Part shown: positions 9,587 to 19,896 of the stretch, one piece after another | How positions within the stretch are numbered: position 1 is the first letter of the stretch | Layout: each line of letters opens with the position of its first letter | Source of the DNA: Diabrotica undecimpunctata | Taxonomy: Eukaryota; Arthropoda; Insecta; Coleoptera; Chrysomelidae | Assembly: GCF_040954645.1 (NCBI RefSeq) | Contig: NC_092803.1 | Location: 13,331,230-13,395,229, forward strand | Direction of reading: 5' to 3' | Length of the DNA: 64,000 bases | Position numbers and translations under genes: made by a program | The notes under the pieces: generated by a model | Databases searched by the model: none | What the model saw: the letters and a program-made list of their open reading frames with translations, nothing else | Told to the model about the DNA's origin: nothing

Positions 9587-11660
9587 CATCATCATCATCA
9601 TCCAGCCCCATTTTCACATCCATTGTTGGACATAGGCCTCCTCCAAACGTCTCCAGTTCTCTCTATCTCTAGCTGCTGCAATCCAGTTTGTTTCTATTCT
9701 CCTTAGGTCGTCGGTCCATCGGGTGGGTGGTCTGTCTCGACTTCGCTTGTAGGCTCTTGGTCTCCACTCCAATAATCTCTTCGTCCATCTTCCGTCTTCC
9801 ATTCTAGCAACATGTCCAGCCCACCTCCACTTTTGTTTATTGATTCGCAGTATAATATCGTCTACGCCAGTTCGTCGGCGTATCTTCTCATTTCTCACGC
9901 GATCTTTCAAGGTCAGGCCCAGCATTGATCTCTCCATTCGCCTTTGTGTTACCCTCAGTTTTTCGGCAGTAGCTTTCGTTAAAGTTAGGGTCTCTGCTCC
10001 GTAGGTCAAGACTGGTAAGATGCATTGGTTAAATGCCTTCCTTTTCAGGTGAATTGGGGTATTTGTTTTAAAAATGTCCCTCATCCTTCCATATGCCGCC
10101 CATCCCAACGTGATTCGTCTATTTAGCTCGCAGGTTTGGTTGTCTCTGGTTATTCTGATTTTATGACCCAAGTATGTGTATTTATCGATTAATTCTACCT
10201 TGTTGTTATTGATCTGTATCTCTTCGCTGGGAACCATATTGGTAATCATTTTGGTTTTCTCGAAATTTATCTCCAGTCCAGTTTCTTGTAGTATGTCATT
10301 CAGTTCTTGGAGCATGTCTTTGATCTCTCCCAGATTATCTGACAGAAGCACGATATCGTCCGCAAAACGTAGATGGTTTAATCTTTCTCCATCGATGGAT
10401 ATTCCTTTCTGTTGCCATGTTAGTCTTTTAAATGCATACTCAAGAACGGTAATGAACAGCTTTGGTGACATGGTATCACCTTGCCTGACTCCCCTTTTTA
10501 TCTTTATTTTATTAGTTGCTGAATGTAGACTTATGGTTGTTGTGGCATTTTCATATATATTTTTAACTATATTACAATATCTGTGGTCGACCCTGCAATC
10601 TTGTAGTGCTCTTAAGATGGACGGTAATTCCACTGTATCAAACGCCTTTTTAAAGTCTACAAATATCAATGCCAAGGGACGGTTATATTCGTTAGTTCTT
10701 TCTATCAGGGTTTTTAAGCAATACAGGTGATCGTTTGTGCCGTAATTATGGCGGAAACCGGCTTGTTCCCTAGGTTGGTAAAAATCCAGCTTTGTCTCTA
10801 ATCTTTTCGTTATTATTCGGGTGTATAATTTATAAAGATGGTTAAGGAGACTGATTGGTCTGTATCTTTCCAGGTCTGCTATATCTCCCTTCTTGTGTAA
10901 GATTACAGTTATTGAATTATTCCACTTTGTTGGGATATTTTGATTCCATAGGCATAGATTAAAGAGCTTTTGAATTTTAGTTATCAGTACTGAGCCTCCT
11001 ATCTTTATCGCTTCCGTGACGACACCGTCCTCCCCCGGAGCTTTGTTATTCTTCATCTTTTTTAGAGCCTTGTAAATTTCGTCCAAGGAGATTTCTGGGA
11101 TATCTTCGGAACCCTGATTTTGAACCTTCCTCTGCTGATATTCAACTATATCTAGAGTCGATTGGTTGCTATATAATGTCTCATAGAATGATTCCACAAT
11201 TTGTAACAAATGTTCTCTGTTTGATGTGATGTTGCCATTTCTATCCTTGAGTTTGACTATTTGTTTATTTCCATTTGTGAGTTTGCGTCTCATTATTTTC
11301 ATACTCTTATTTTCCTCAATAGTTTTGATGATTTTCTCATCTTTGTATTTTCTTAGGTCTTTTCTGATTTCTCTTGATACTTCCTTGTTTATTTTATTTA
11401 TATCGTCGTTACTAGAGTTTTCGTCGCTTCTCAGTATTCTTCTTTGTTCCATTTTTTTTCTTTGTTTCCAGACTAATTTTTTCTTCCTTCACGCTTTTTG
11501 GGCAGCATTTCTTTTGAGCTTCTGTTATTGCTTCTACTATTATGTCATTTAGGATGTTAATATCATTTGTTGATGATTTTTCTTGAAGGAATTTACCGAT
11601 ATGATCTTCAAAATTTTGTTCGTTGTTTGGATGTGTCCATATGTTTATTTGCTTCTTTTT
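9587..11660 (-). mobile_element. RTE-like LINE inserted in a Jockey-type element (8-bp target duplication)
   Basis: Exact CTGTCAAT copies flank the 2074-bp insert (9579-9586 and 11661-11668). The element is antisense. Its 3' end is a GAT-type trinucleotide repeat (9587-9602), typical of RTE-like elements that end in short tandem repeats. It lacks the N-terminal APE endonuclease, so it is 5'-truncated. It carries the long reverse-transcriptase frame 9614-11452. Confidence 0.85.
9614..11452 (-). CDS. RTE-like LINE reverse transcriptase (612 residues, partial ORF2)
   Basis: A long uninterrupted frame. RT motifs in order: KMKNNKAPGEDGV (about residue 129), YRPISLLNHLYKLYTRII (about 190), FVDFKKAFDTVELP (about 260), RGVRQGDTMSPKLF (about 315) and RFADDIVLLS (about 360). 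The C-terminal part ends in the W-rich block WRWAGHVARM..RW..RLLEW..RSRDRPPTRWTDDL..YVQQW shared by many insect LINE proteins. Upstream of the ATG, coding similarity continues to about 11610 and seems to cross an A8 run (11450-11457) with a frame change. The enzyme copies LINE RNA at a nicked target. The endonuclease is absent, so this copy is unlikely to move by itself. Confidence 0.85.
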   Translation of the reverse strand: MEQRRILRSDENSSNDDINKINKEVSREIRKDLRKYKDEKIIKTIEENKSMKIMRRKLTNGNKQIVKLKDRNGNITSNREHLLQIVESFYETLYSNQSTLDIVEYQQRKVQNQGSEDIPEISLDEIYKALKKMKNNKAPGEDGVVTEAIKIGGSVLITKIQKLFNLCLWNQNIPTKWNNSITVILHKKGDIADLERYRPISLLNHLYKLYTRIITKRLETKLDFYQPREQAGFRHNYGTNDHLYCLKTLIERTNEYNRPLALIFVDFKKAFDTVELPSILRALQDCRVDHRYCNIVKNIYENATTTISLHSATNKIKIKRGVRQGDTMSPKLFITVLEYAFKRLTWQQKGISIDGERLNHLRFADDIVLLSDNLGEIKDMLQELNDILQETGLEINFEKTKMITNMVPSEEIQINNNKVELIDKYTYLGHKIRITRDNQTCELNRRITLGWAAYGRMRDIFKTNTPIHLKRKAFNQCILPVLTYGAETLTLTKATAEKLRVTQRRMERSMLGLTLKDRVRNEKIRRRTGVDDIILRINKQKWRWAGHVARMEDGRWTKRLLEWRPRAYKRSRDRPPTRWTDDLRRIETNWIAAARDRENWRRLEEAYVQQWM

Positions 11661-12078
11661 CTGTCAATACAATCCTATATTAAATCCCACATTATCTACA
11701 CCTCAAAATAAAGCGTCTGATTCTATTGAGATGACAAATACATTACAAAGTAAAGAATCTTCAGGTGAAATCAGCGACATTAAGTCATCGGACATCCACG
11801 AATGGCAAACTATATAACATAGTAACAAAAAACGTAAAATTAATCCTCCGGCATCAACAGAAGACACGGTAGTAACCAGCAATAAATTCTAGATTCTACA
11901 AAATGAAAACGAAAACGACAACAATAATAGTACAGAAAATACCAACGAAACTCCCGCAACCTCTAAACCCCCACCAATTTCTATATATAGTGTTACTGAA
12001 TACAATAAAATGGTTAATAAACCATCGAAAGTAACAAAAACAGAGACATACTATTGTACATAATTACAAAATAACACA

Positions 12079-12600
12079 ATGAAAATATATTCCCGGAACT
12101 CTGAAACATACCGAAAACTGGTAAGACATTTAAACATCAAAAAAATTGTGCATCATACGTACCAAATGAAACATATTAGAGCATACAGAGTTGTAATTCG
12201 TAATCTACTTCATACAGTGCCCATTGATATAATAAAAAGTGAAATAGAAAAACATGGGCATTTAGTACGCAATATTGTAAATATAAAACACAGAGTAAGT
12301 AAGGACCCTCTAATGATGTTCTACGTCAATATAGAACGTAATCAAAATAATAAAAAAATATATGAAATTCAATTTATAAACAACCCGAAAATAGTTATTG
12401 AGCCACCGTATAAAAAGAATAATATTGTCCAGTATACTAGATGCCAATTGTATGGACACTCTAAGACATACTGTAATATAACTTATCACTGTGTTAAATG
12501 TGGTGGCAATCATACTCCAGCCGATTGTAAAAAACCTAGGGACTCTGCAATGGAGCATACACCGCAAATTATAAAGGATGCATGGTATATAAAGAGTTAA
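12079..12600 (+). pseudogene. Jockey-type gag (zinc-knuckle nucleic-acid-binding protein)
   Basis: A 173-codon frame. Residues 45-110 match the PRE_C2HC-type region of insect LINE gag proteins (RAYRVVIRNLLHTVP..I..E...HG). Residues 118-152 carry zinc knuckles (C-x2-YGHSKTYC and CVKCGGNHTPADC). Such proteins package LINE RNA. The frame upstream (11661-12060) belongs to the same gag but has in-frame stops at about 11817, 11890 and 12062, so the gene is broken. Confidence 0.75.
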
Positions 12601-12955
12601 TTAGCTATAGAAACAGAGCAAGAGGAGTATCATCGCACACTCCAGCTAACAATCTACTGCAATATAACAGAAATACAGTACAGAATAATCCGAACTTAAG
12701 CAATCAAAATCACGCGACTTACACACAAGCAACAGGTGGAACAAATGTAAATAATGTCAATAATAATACGAACTCATACAACCAAAATCATGCAACTTAC
12801 GCTCAAATAACACATGTACCTAAGTAATACAAACAGTGACATTGGAGAGATGATGAAGAGTTTCCTTAACGAACTCAAAGGTATGTTTTCACAAATAATA
12901 AATCAAAATAGCGTAATCTTAAACATTTTTTCCACAATAATAAATAAATCCAGTA

Positions 12956-13297
12956 ATGGAACTTAAGTCACTACGAATTGCACAATGGAATGCCAACGGC
13001 GACGGCAACCATAATACAGGAGTTACTAACTTTCTTGAACATAACAAAATTGATGTTCTACTCATATCGAAGACACACTTCACTGACAGAACGATGTTCA
13101 AGATCCCTTATTATTCTATTTACAACACCAACCATCCTGATAGAACAGCACACGGTTGCGCTGCTATTATTGTACGTAGCACCATACCACACTATGAGGA
13201 AACAATGTATCAGACGGAAAAAATACAAGCTTGCCAGCCCACCCCAAAGAGGAAGCAAGACAACTACACCTCCAACCAGAAGTCAGACGAAAATTGA
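12956..13297 (+). pseudogene. N-terminal APE endonuclease fragment of a Jockey-type ORF2
   Basis: The frame begins MELKSLRIAQWNANG.. then FLEHNKIDVLLISKTHFTD and HGCAAIIVRSTIPHYE, the opening blocks of the AP-like endonuclease (QWN, E/K-TH, GG.AI). At about residue 92 similarity ends and the frame runs into a basic tail (TPKRKQDNYTS), which I read as the deletion junction with the element's 3' end. Confidence 0.7.
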
Positions 13298-13515
13298 AGA
13301 GACAGTGGCCAACAGACTTTATTCACTAATTTCAATTTTAATTTTCATTTCAATTTTAGTTTAAAATTATAGTCCTACATTAACCTAATTTGTTAGTGTT
13401 AGTATTGGGAGTGTTATCAGTTGATGATTTCTCCTCTCATACATTTGCAATACTCACATTTACTAATAGCTTGTAATAGCAGATTGTACATTTGCAAATT
13501 TAATAAAAAAAAGTA

Positions 13516-13885
13516 AAGCACCTGTTCGAGAACTTTAACAATAAATGGAAACCCACACCATCAAAGACTTAGGAGATAAAAAATAAGATTGGACCATGGC
13601 ATCCACCCAAGGTATTCACAAAACAAATAATTGTTTTCCGTTTACGACTTGGACATACACAGTTTTCTCGTTAACATTTGTTTAACAAAGAAGAACGCCT
13701 AATTTGTGGGGTTCACCCCTTTCGGTATAACATGTTCTAGTGTAAAAGTGAGAAAAGTTCAATCGTAACAGAATTAAATACCATTTACCAAATAATCTTA
13801 AAGACATTTTAAATTCAAAAGATACTATCAAATACCTACTTTTGTTTTTAAAAGACTTTAATTTACTAAGTAAAGCGTAACTAAC
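13516..13885 (+). pseudogene. C-terminal end of a second Jockey/I-type LINE
   Basis: After frame corrections the plus strand contains RLRLGHTQFS..HLFNKEERLICG followed by a ..V.C..FNRNRIKY stretch, the conserved zinc-binding C-terminus of Jockey/I-type ORF2 proteins (RLR.GHT...H....E...C..C....H....C). Only about 110 codons remain. It sits directly after the A-rich tail of the preceding copy. Confidence 0.6.
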
Positions 13886-14413
13886 TGTTCCGCTAATAAT
13901 CTTATTAGATTAAAGAGGGTTTTTTTGTAAGTAAAAAAAAGTGTTTCAAAACTTAAATACTTTTGTCATATTCAACGACTAGAAGATTACTGAGTAAAAA
14001 AATATAAAAAAGTAAAAAACGTAAAAAAGTCAAAAAGCTAGAGTAGATTTTAAAAATATAAAAGTTCTTCATTTGAGTTCTAATTAAACCAAGATAAATA
14101 AATGAAACTCTTTAGAGATACGGTGCAATCATGCAACAATCAGTGATGAGATATATATGTATACCAGGAACAAAGGAAAAACAGATTAGTATTTTTTTTT
14201 TCCGGAAACCGATCTAAAAAGCTGATAATAAACATTATTATTTATTATTTTATAATTTTGGTTTACTCCTACTGATATATTTATTAAAAAATAAACAAAA
14301 ATAAAAAATTAGACTTTCAGATTACACTGAAAAACACATTTTTCATCCCATGTATTATTTCCATATCTTGTTTATTTTGATAAGTAGAATTTAAATATGC
14401 AATCAAAAATAAT
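13886..14413. other. AT-rich unassigned sequence
   Basis: No coding frame or repeat border recognised. Homopolymeric A and T runs dominate. Confidence 0.4.
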
Positions 14414-15049
14414 TAGCCCAGTCTGGTTATACAAAAATCATCGATTTCACGGCAACAATTTTCGCAGATATCTGAAGCTTTTAATACATAGGTGGGGTTA
14501 CTGGATGACGAATAGATGAAAAGTCCTATGAAATTTGCTAAATGTGTCTAGCATCATTCATAGGGCAAGTTCCATAGTTTAAATAATTACCCTCAGGGAT
14601 AAACTAAATAACTTTTAAACTATTTGGCCGATCAAGGGGAAATTTCGCACAAATTTAAAAGACGGTTTTTGCTCGATGTTCAAATGTATTAATAACATTT
14701 TATTTTGTTAATAAAAAAATTAATAAAATTTATAAATTAGTGCAAAAAAACTGCTTTTTTGCAAATATCTCCGTAAATTATTTATCAATTTTAATTAAAA
14801 AAACGGGAAAATAAAGATATTCTTAATATAAAAAAATGATATAAATATTGTTTATTTAAAATAAAAGGGAAAAACGTTATAGACAAAAAATCAAATTGTG
14901 ACCATAAATTATTGTTTAAAAAAAAACACAAGGTAAAAACACGAGTACCTTTTCATCTATTCGTCATCTAGTAACCCCTACCTATGTCTTAAAAGCTTCA
15001 GATATCTGCGAAACATTTTTTCGACCTTTTTTTTAACCAGACTGGGCTA
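14414..15049. mobile_element. MITE with long terminal inverted repeats, 636 bp
   Basis: The left end TAGCCCAGTCTGGTTA is mirrored exactly at the right end (TAACCAGACTGGGCTA, ending 15049). Inverted similarity continues for about 110 bp, including GCAGATATCTGAAGCTTTTAA (14464-14484) against its complement near 14990-15010 and the GACGAATAGATGAAAAG block. A possible 3-bp AAT duplication flanks it. There is no coding capacity, so mobilisation would need a transposase from elsewhere. Confidence 0.75.
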
Positions 15050-15366
15050 AATCTATTACATAGGGCTTTCTTTAAAAATTCTACATTATTTTTTATTTTT
15101 TGTAATTTTAATATATATTTAAAATAACACTTTACCAACAAAAACTATTTTTTTTTTGGTAAAGGGGTAAAAAGTTCAAAAAATGGTACTATTACCGTCT
15201 AGATTGCTAATAAATGACACATTTTTAATTTTTTTTGTATATTATTTATTTTATATGAAAATTAAAGTTTTTTAATATTACACAAATTTTGAAGATTACA
15301 AAATTTTTTTTTATTTTTTTTCATTGTTCGTATATTTTAAAGGTGGCGTCAAAAATTTTTGTCCAG
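15050..15366. other. AT-rich spacer between two inverted-repeat elements
   Basis: Nothing beyond homopolymer-rich sequence is recognised. Confidence 0.4.
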
Positions 15367-16020
15367 AAATTACTGATCGATGGTGGACAGTTAATTTCTA
15401 GAACGACATATCTATAATATAGAATTCTAGAAGAATTTTAAAAAAGAAGAACCCTTACGTGATAGTTTATCAGAAAAATTAAAAATTCTTAAAAAAAAAA
15501 CAAAATGGCGGATATTAATTTTTTTTAATTTGTCCTTTTTTTGACTTTTTTCTGTTACAAAAATTTTATTATTTTTTTTGTTAAATTGTAGTAAGCTGTC
15601 TTAAAAAAAACAAAAACAAACAAAATGCATTAAGTTTCATTCAAATCTACCGTCTTTATTCGAAAAATAAATATTTTGACAAAAATTAGGCTTTTAAAAT
15701 TGGCGGATAGTTAATCTCCGGATCTAGTCAGTTAATTTTAATAAAGCTTGATGCATTCTGTTTGTTTTGATTTTCTCTACGATATTTAACTACAATTTAA
15801 TCAAAAAAATCTTAATAAAATTTTATTGACTGAAAAAAATCGAAAAAAAGGGTCTTTTCTTAACAATTTTTTCAATTGTCTGCCATTTTGTTGTTTTTTT
15901 TTTAATTTTCAATTTTTTTAGTAATGTATCACGTACAAGCACTTTTTGTTTTCCAAATTTTAGACTATTATTCAGATTTGCCGTTCAAGAGATTAACTGT
16001 TCGTCATGGAGCAGTAATTT
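15367..16020. mobile_element. Foldback element, 654 bp, palindromic almost end to end
   Basis: The left end (AAATTACTG..CAGTTAAT.TCT.GAACG) pairs imperfectly with the right end (15970-16020). Matching pairs recur all the way in: TTACGTGATA near 15455 against TATCACGTA near 15925, and AAAATGGCGGA near 15505 against CAAAATGGCAGAC on the other strand near 15890. The centre lies near 15694. Arms are diverged, so this is an old copy. No coding frame. Confidence 0.65.
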
Positions 16021-16485
16021 TTAAACCAACAATTATAATATTAATATAAAAAAGTTAGATTGTCATATAATAATAGATACGATAAAAAAAATTCAAAATT
16101 TGTCCGTTTTTAGGTTTAATACCAATAGTACCTTGGAACTTATGTGGAGACCTTAAAGTAATTGCTGAGTTTTTGTAAAGTAATTTGCTAAGTTTTACTA
16201 CTTCCTTTGTGAATAGAACAGCTAAGATCGCAAAAGAAGTTATAAACAGAAATCATGACTCAATCGAAAATCCCTTGAACCTGGTAAGAAAAATTTTGAA
16301 AACACGCCTTTAGTTGAAAACACACCATAACTTTGTAAAAGTTATGGCCAAGAATAAAAAAGGCTTTTGTACTTGAAAGAAAAGATTTCTAGTCTAAGTG
16401 AGACGATAATCAGGCATCTTTATATATCCACAAGTAAGAGATTTGATAAAAAATAATAATTTCGAAAGCAGACTTACCTAAAATA
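16021..16485. other. Unassigned, weakly transposon-like
   Basis: No clean frame. The stretch leads into the protein fragment at 16486 and may be its decayed upstream part. Confidence 0.35.
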
Positions 16486-16740
16486 AAGAGCATGAGTCCG
16501 TTTCAAAGATGTAGTGAAAAACTTCTTAGGAAGCTATAAAGACGACAACTACACTGAATATGTGAACAATAAACTGAAAGCCTATAGTGATTTATTCAAG
16601 AAATTTTAAAAATTAAAAAACGATACAAAGGAAAATTGAGTGCGAGAATGCTAGCTTACTACTGCTGGACACTTCGAACAGATGTGCCAGAAGCAAAATC
16701 CTCAAGAAAATCTCTCACAACCACCTTTTAATGTAGTAAA
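16486..16740 (+). pseudogene. Fragment of a multicopy arthropod protein of unknown function
   Basis: With a few stops the plus strand reads FKDVVKNFLGSYKDDNY..VNNKLKAYSDLF, then ..YCWTLRTDVPEAKSSRKSLTTTF. From memory this pattern (FK.VV.NFLG....NY...V..ML..F, ending M..DYCWTL..D.P.A...RKS) occurs in a repeated uncharacterised protein family of insects that is probably transposon-borne. Function unknown. The middle part of the family is deleted or decayed here. Confidence 0.4.
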
Positions 16741-17398
16741 CTCATATCCGTCTAGCTGTAAATAGGCAAAAAAATGTCTCATTTGTATTTGACTGTCACA
16801 AGAAAACCATACGTAATAGAAAAAAAAAACATTTTTGGATTCAGTGTAAAAAGTACTATGTATAAGAATCAGTCAATAAAACTTTTGGAACAAAACATTA
16901 TATTTTTTGCCGCCCAGTGTAATCTGAATAAAATTTAAATAAGTATTTACAAATTATTACAAAATACGAAAATATCATTTTCTTACAGTTTTCATTTTTA
17001 AATATATATCTATATCACAGTGGAATTATCTAAATAAAAAATTGATTTGAGATGTTACTACGTTATTAGACTAGCTATGATATCTTTCAATCCGAACCAA
17101 TGTTTTTAACGTTCACATTATAGGGGAAAGCGGGGCAAGTTGATACGCGAACAAGTTGATACACCAAAGACAGTGGGTCGACGCGCATGCATACACAGAA
17201 AATGAGTGAATATAAGTTTTGTTTACTGCGACGCAGTGTCTTACGAAGTCGTACTGTTAACGAAACTCTCTAGGCGGTTTGAATGTTTGTTTTTGTTAGT
17301 GCAAAGTCATTTTTGTGTGTTGTCTTCGAGTGAATATACCAGTAAGAAGCTATCTTTTAGGAAATTCACTGTTAGTACAATTCATAGTGTATCTAAAG

Positions 17399-17575
17399 GT
17401 AAGTGTTTTATAAAAATTTCAATTTTTCAGTCTTCTTGGTTTAGAGGTTAAGACACTTGTTTAATTTAAGACACAAATATTTAATGGGGGCTCCAGATCC
17501 CGCTACCATCCTTTAAGATGATACAGGGGCCCCGGGCACATTGATACGGTCTAATATATTGTTCTTTATGTACAG
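17399..17575 (+). other. Intron in the 5' leader of the pogo-like transposon
   Basis: AAAG|GTAAGT at 17399 is a strong donor. TTCTTTATGTACAG|A at 17575 is a good acceptor, four bases before the transposase ATG at 17580. The upstream exon therefore looks untranslated and begins inside the element. I infer splicing from these signals only. Confidence 0.5.
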
Positions 17576-17579
17576 AAAT

Positions 17580-19337
17580 ATGGTGCAGAAATATACTAGG
17601 AACACGGCTCAAGGAAGAATTCCAATTTAGAACTTTGAGAAAGCCTATGAAGCCATTGAAGTCTCCCAAACGATGTCTCTGCAAGAAGCAGCTATAGTCT
17701 TTGAGATCGACAAAATGACTTTGCTTGGGTTTATAAGGACGGATCTGACAGTCGAAAAATTGCAATGGGATATCTTAAACCAAGACAAATTTTCCCAGAT
17801 CAACTAGAGCCTAAACTTAAAGAGTACATAATATATTCATCAAAAATTTATTATGGAATACACAATACATTAAAATATTAGCTTATGAACTTACTATGGC
17901 TAATAAGAAGGTCATTGCTGTACCTGATACATGGGTTAACCATAAAATGCCTACAAAGGACTGGTTCACATTATTATTTATAAAAAGACTTGATCGATTA
18001 TCAATCAAGAAGCCAGAACCTTTAATAAAACCAGTGTTGCCCTATTTTTTGACAATTTATGCGTTTTGGAAAAGTACAAATTTGAAAAAAAAGGATATAA
18101 GGAATTTTGATGAAACCGGCGTGCAAAAGTACATTGGTAAAATAAAATTGAAGCTGAGAAAAAAGTACGCCAAGTCGGGAAAGCTGCGTCAAAAGAGAGA
18201 GGACAAACGAGTACTATGGTCTTGGATGTGAGCCCTATAGAAAATTCGATTCCTTCGATGTTCGTTTTTCCACAAGGGTTTTTCAAAGACTATTTTATGA
18301 ACAACATACCACCAGGCTGCTGCCGAATCATTTTTGAAGTTTATTAAACATTTTTAAGACCATGTGAGATCTACAAATGACCGTCCCTATTTGTTAGTTT
18401 TGGACAACTATAAATCATATATTTCCATTGAAGTACTTGATTTTTGTAAAGAAAATGGTATCGTCATGCTGTCCTTCCTCGCTTACACTTCTCATTGTCT
18501 GCAACTTCTTGAGAAATCAGTCTAGGGACCTTTTAAAAAAATTTACAGTGCCAAGTTACGATATTCCTGGATATTGGCACTGCCCAAAGTAATAAATCCT
18601 ACGAATATTATTTCTGGATTTTGTTTACTAACGCTGACCTTTCAAGCTCAGTTGCACATAAAGAGCAGATTTTTCAAAACAGCGCAGTCAAAACTAGCCA
18701 GGCTGAGACTAGCAACGTTGAGAATATGCAGTCACTTCTGCTTCGTCTTGTGCCACTCCTATCGGAGATTGGAAATCATCAAGGCTATCCTGGCCTTGTC
18801 TACAGCTGACCTAAAGAGTTCATTAGTGGTACAGCCAAACCACTCTCTCAAATTACGCAACCATGACATTCTTCTACGGCCTGGATTCCATCACAGGAGC
18901 ACCAATCTATGTCTTCTACGAGTAAAAATATTTCTATACACCTGTTCACGGTGACTTCTTAACAAATTCGTCTCTATCCAAAAACTGGAGGGCGGAAAAA
19001 TAATAAAAAAGAAGAATCCCTTGAAATCTGTAGTTCTTAAAAGCACTCCAGTAAAGAAAAGGTCATAGAAAAACACTGTAGAAAAAGAAGAAGCCAAAAA
19101 AATGCTACAATAGAAAAAATAAAAAAAAGGTCAAATAAAGTGATCAAAACTGGCACAAAGAAGAAGATGAAAAAAAAAAATAATTTCAAAAAATATAATT
19201 CTAAGGAAGAGGAACATTGTGTCATATGTATGGAGCCTTGCTTGAAATCCATACCTGGTCAAGACTGGATACAGCGTATGTCATGTAAAAAATGGGCACA
19301 TATTGAATGTTGCAAGGACTGTAAAATGTACCTCTGA
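17580..19337 (+). pseudogene. Pogo/jerky-like transposase
   Basis: From the ATG at 17580 the pieces align, with frameshifts, to a transposase. An N-terminal psq helix-turn-helix (MVQKYTRNTAQGRI.., FEKAYEAIEVSQTMSLQEAA) is followed by a CENP-B-type domain (VPDTWVNHKMPTKDWFTLLF..LSIKKPEP, 17916-18030). The catalytic core has IRNFDETGVQ (first Asp, 18091-18120), LLVLDNYKSH-like (second Asp, about 18395) and FKKIYSAKLRYSW (about 18530). The tail EEEHCVICMEPCLKSIPGQDW..C.KWAHIECC (19207-19310) is a zinc-binding motif seen in this family. The enzyme would cut and paste elements with matching ends. This copy has many stops. Confidence 0.8.
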
Positions 19338-19737
19338 CTTTAAAACTAGCGATTCAGAATTAGTTTTGAACAAAACCCTTATAATTTTTGTCAATGACAT
19401 CAATAATATATTTTACTTTTCATTTTGGTACTTTTTTTGTTAAATAAATTACTTTAATATTATATTGAGTGATTAATTTTAACCTTAATATCCATTTTCT
19501 TGGATATGTATATACGTATATATGTATATACTTGTCTCAACCTGCCTCCAGCTAATAACAACTTGCCGTCATGTGCGGAACATTGATACACTTTGTACCA
19601 TTATACAAAAATGTTAATTTTGGGATATCAATTTAATAAAAAAGTTATTATCTTAGAAAATTTGTAATATATGAAAATATGCTACAAGAATTAAAATATA
19701 AATTTTGTCTTAACTTGCCCTGCTCTCCCCTTTGTCC

Positions 19738-19896
19738 CGTTTGTAAGGAAATCTACCTGTTAATTTTGTGGTAATGAATGACATAAATAATCGTGTTTCC
19801 TAAAAATTAAACGAAATTCTCTCTAGAGAGAAATGACACTTTATACATTGGCATTGAAATATATCAAGTTTAAATAGAACTACCGGTTAATTACAT
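19738..19896. other. Short spacer / 3' flank of the transporter
   Basis: Lies between the pogo-like element and the transporter stop codon, so the transporter's 3' untranslated region must run through or end in it. An AATAAA overlaps the last sense codons at the stop, too early to be the obvious poly(A) signal. Confidence 0.4.

Larger units (their letters stand above)
11661..13515 (+). mobile_element. Internally deleted Jockey-type LINE (gag plus EN start, then 3' end)
   Basis: Downstream of the split gag start, the plus strand holds a gag remnant (12079-12600), the first part of an endonuclease frame (12956-13230) and then abruptly a 3' region ending in an A-rich tail (13503-13515, AATAAAAAAAAG). 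The EN core, RT and everything between are missing, so it is an internally deleted, non-autonomous derivative. Confidence 0.65.
17123..19730 (+). mobile_element. Pogo-like DNA transposon, 2.6 kb, decayed
   Basis: The ends are inverted repeats: GGGGAAAGCGGGGCAAGTT on the left (TA flank at 17121-17122) against GGGGAGAGCAGGGCAAGTT read from the right end (19712-19730). The element holds a 5' leader with an intron (17399-17575), a CENP-B/psq-type DNA-binding domain, a DDE catalytic region and a C-terminal zinc-binding tail, the order expected for pogo/jerky-like transposases. Multiple stops and frameshifts make it inactive. Confidence 0.8.

Noticed and set aside
10176..10730. 184-codon plus-strand frame
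   Set aside because: It is the mirror of the LINE reverse-transcriptase frame on the other strand.
12310..12567. Minus-strand frame across the gag zinc knuckles
   Set aside because: Antisense shadow of the gag frame.
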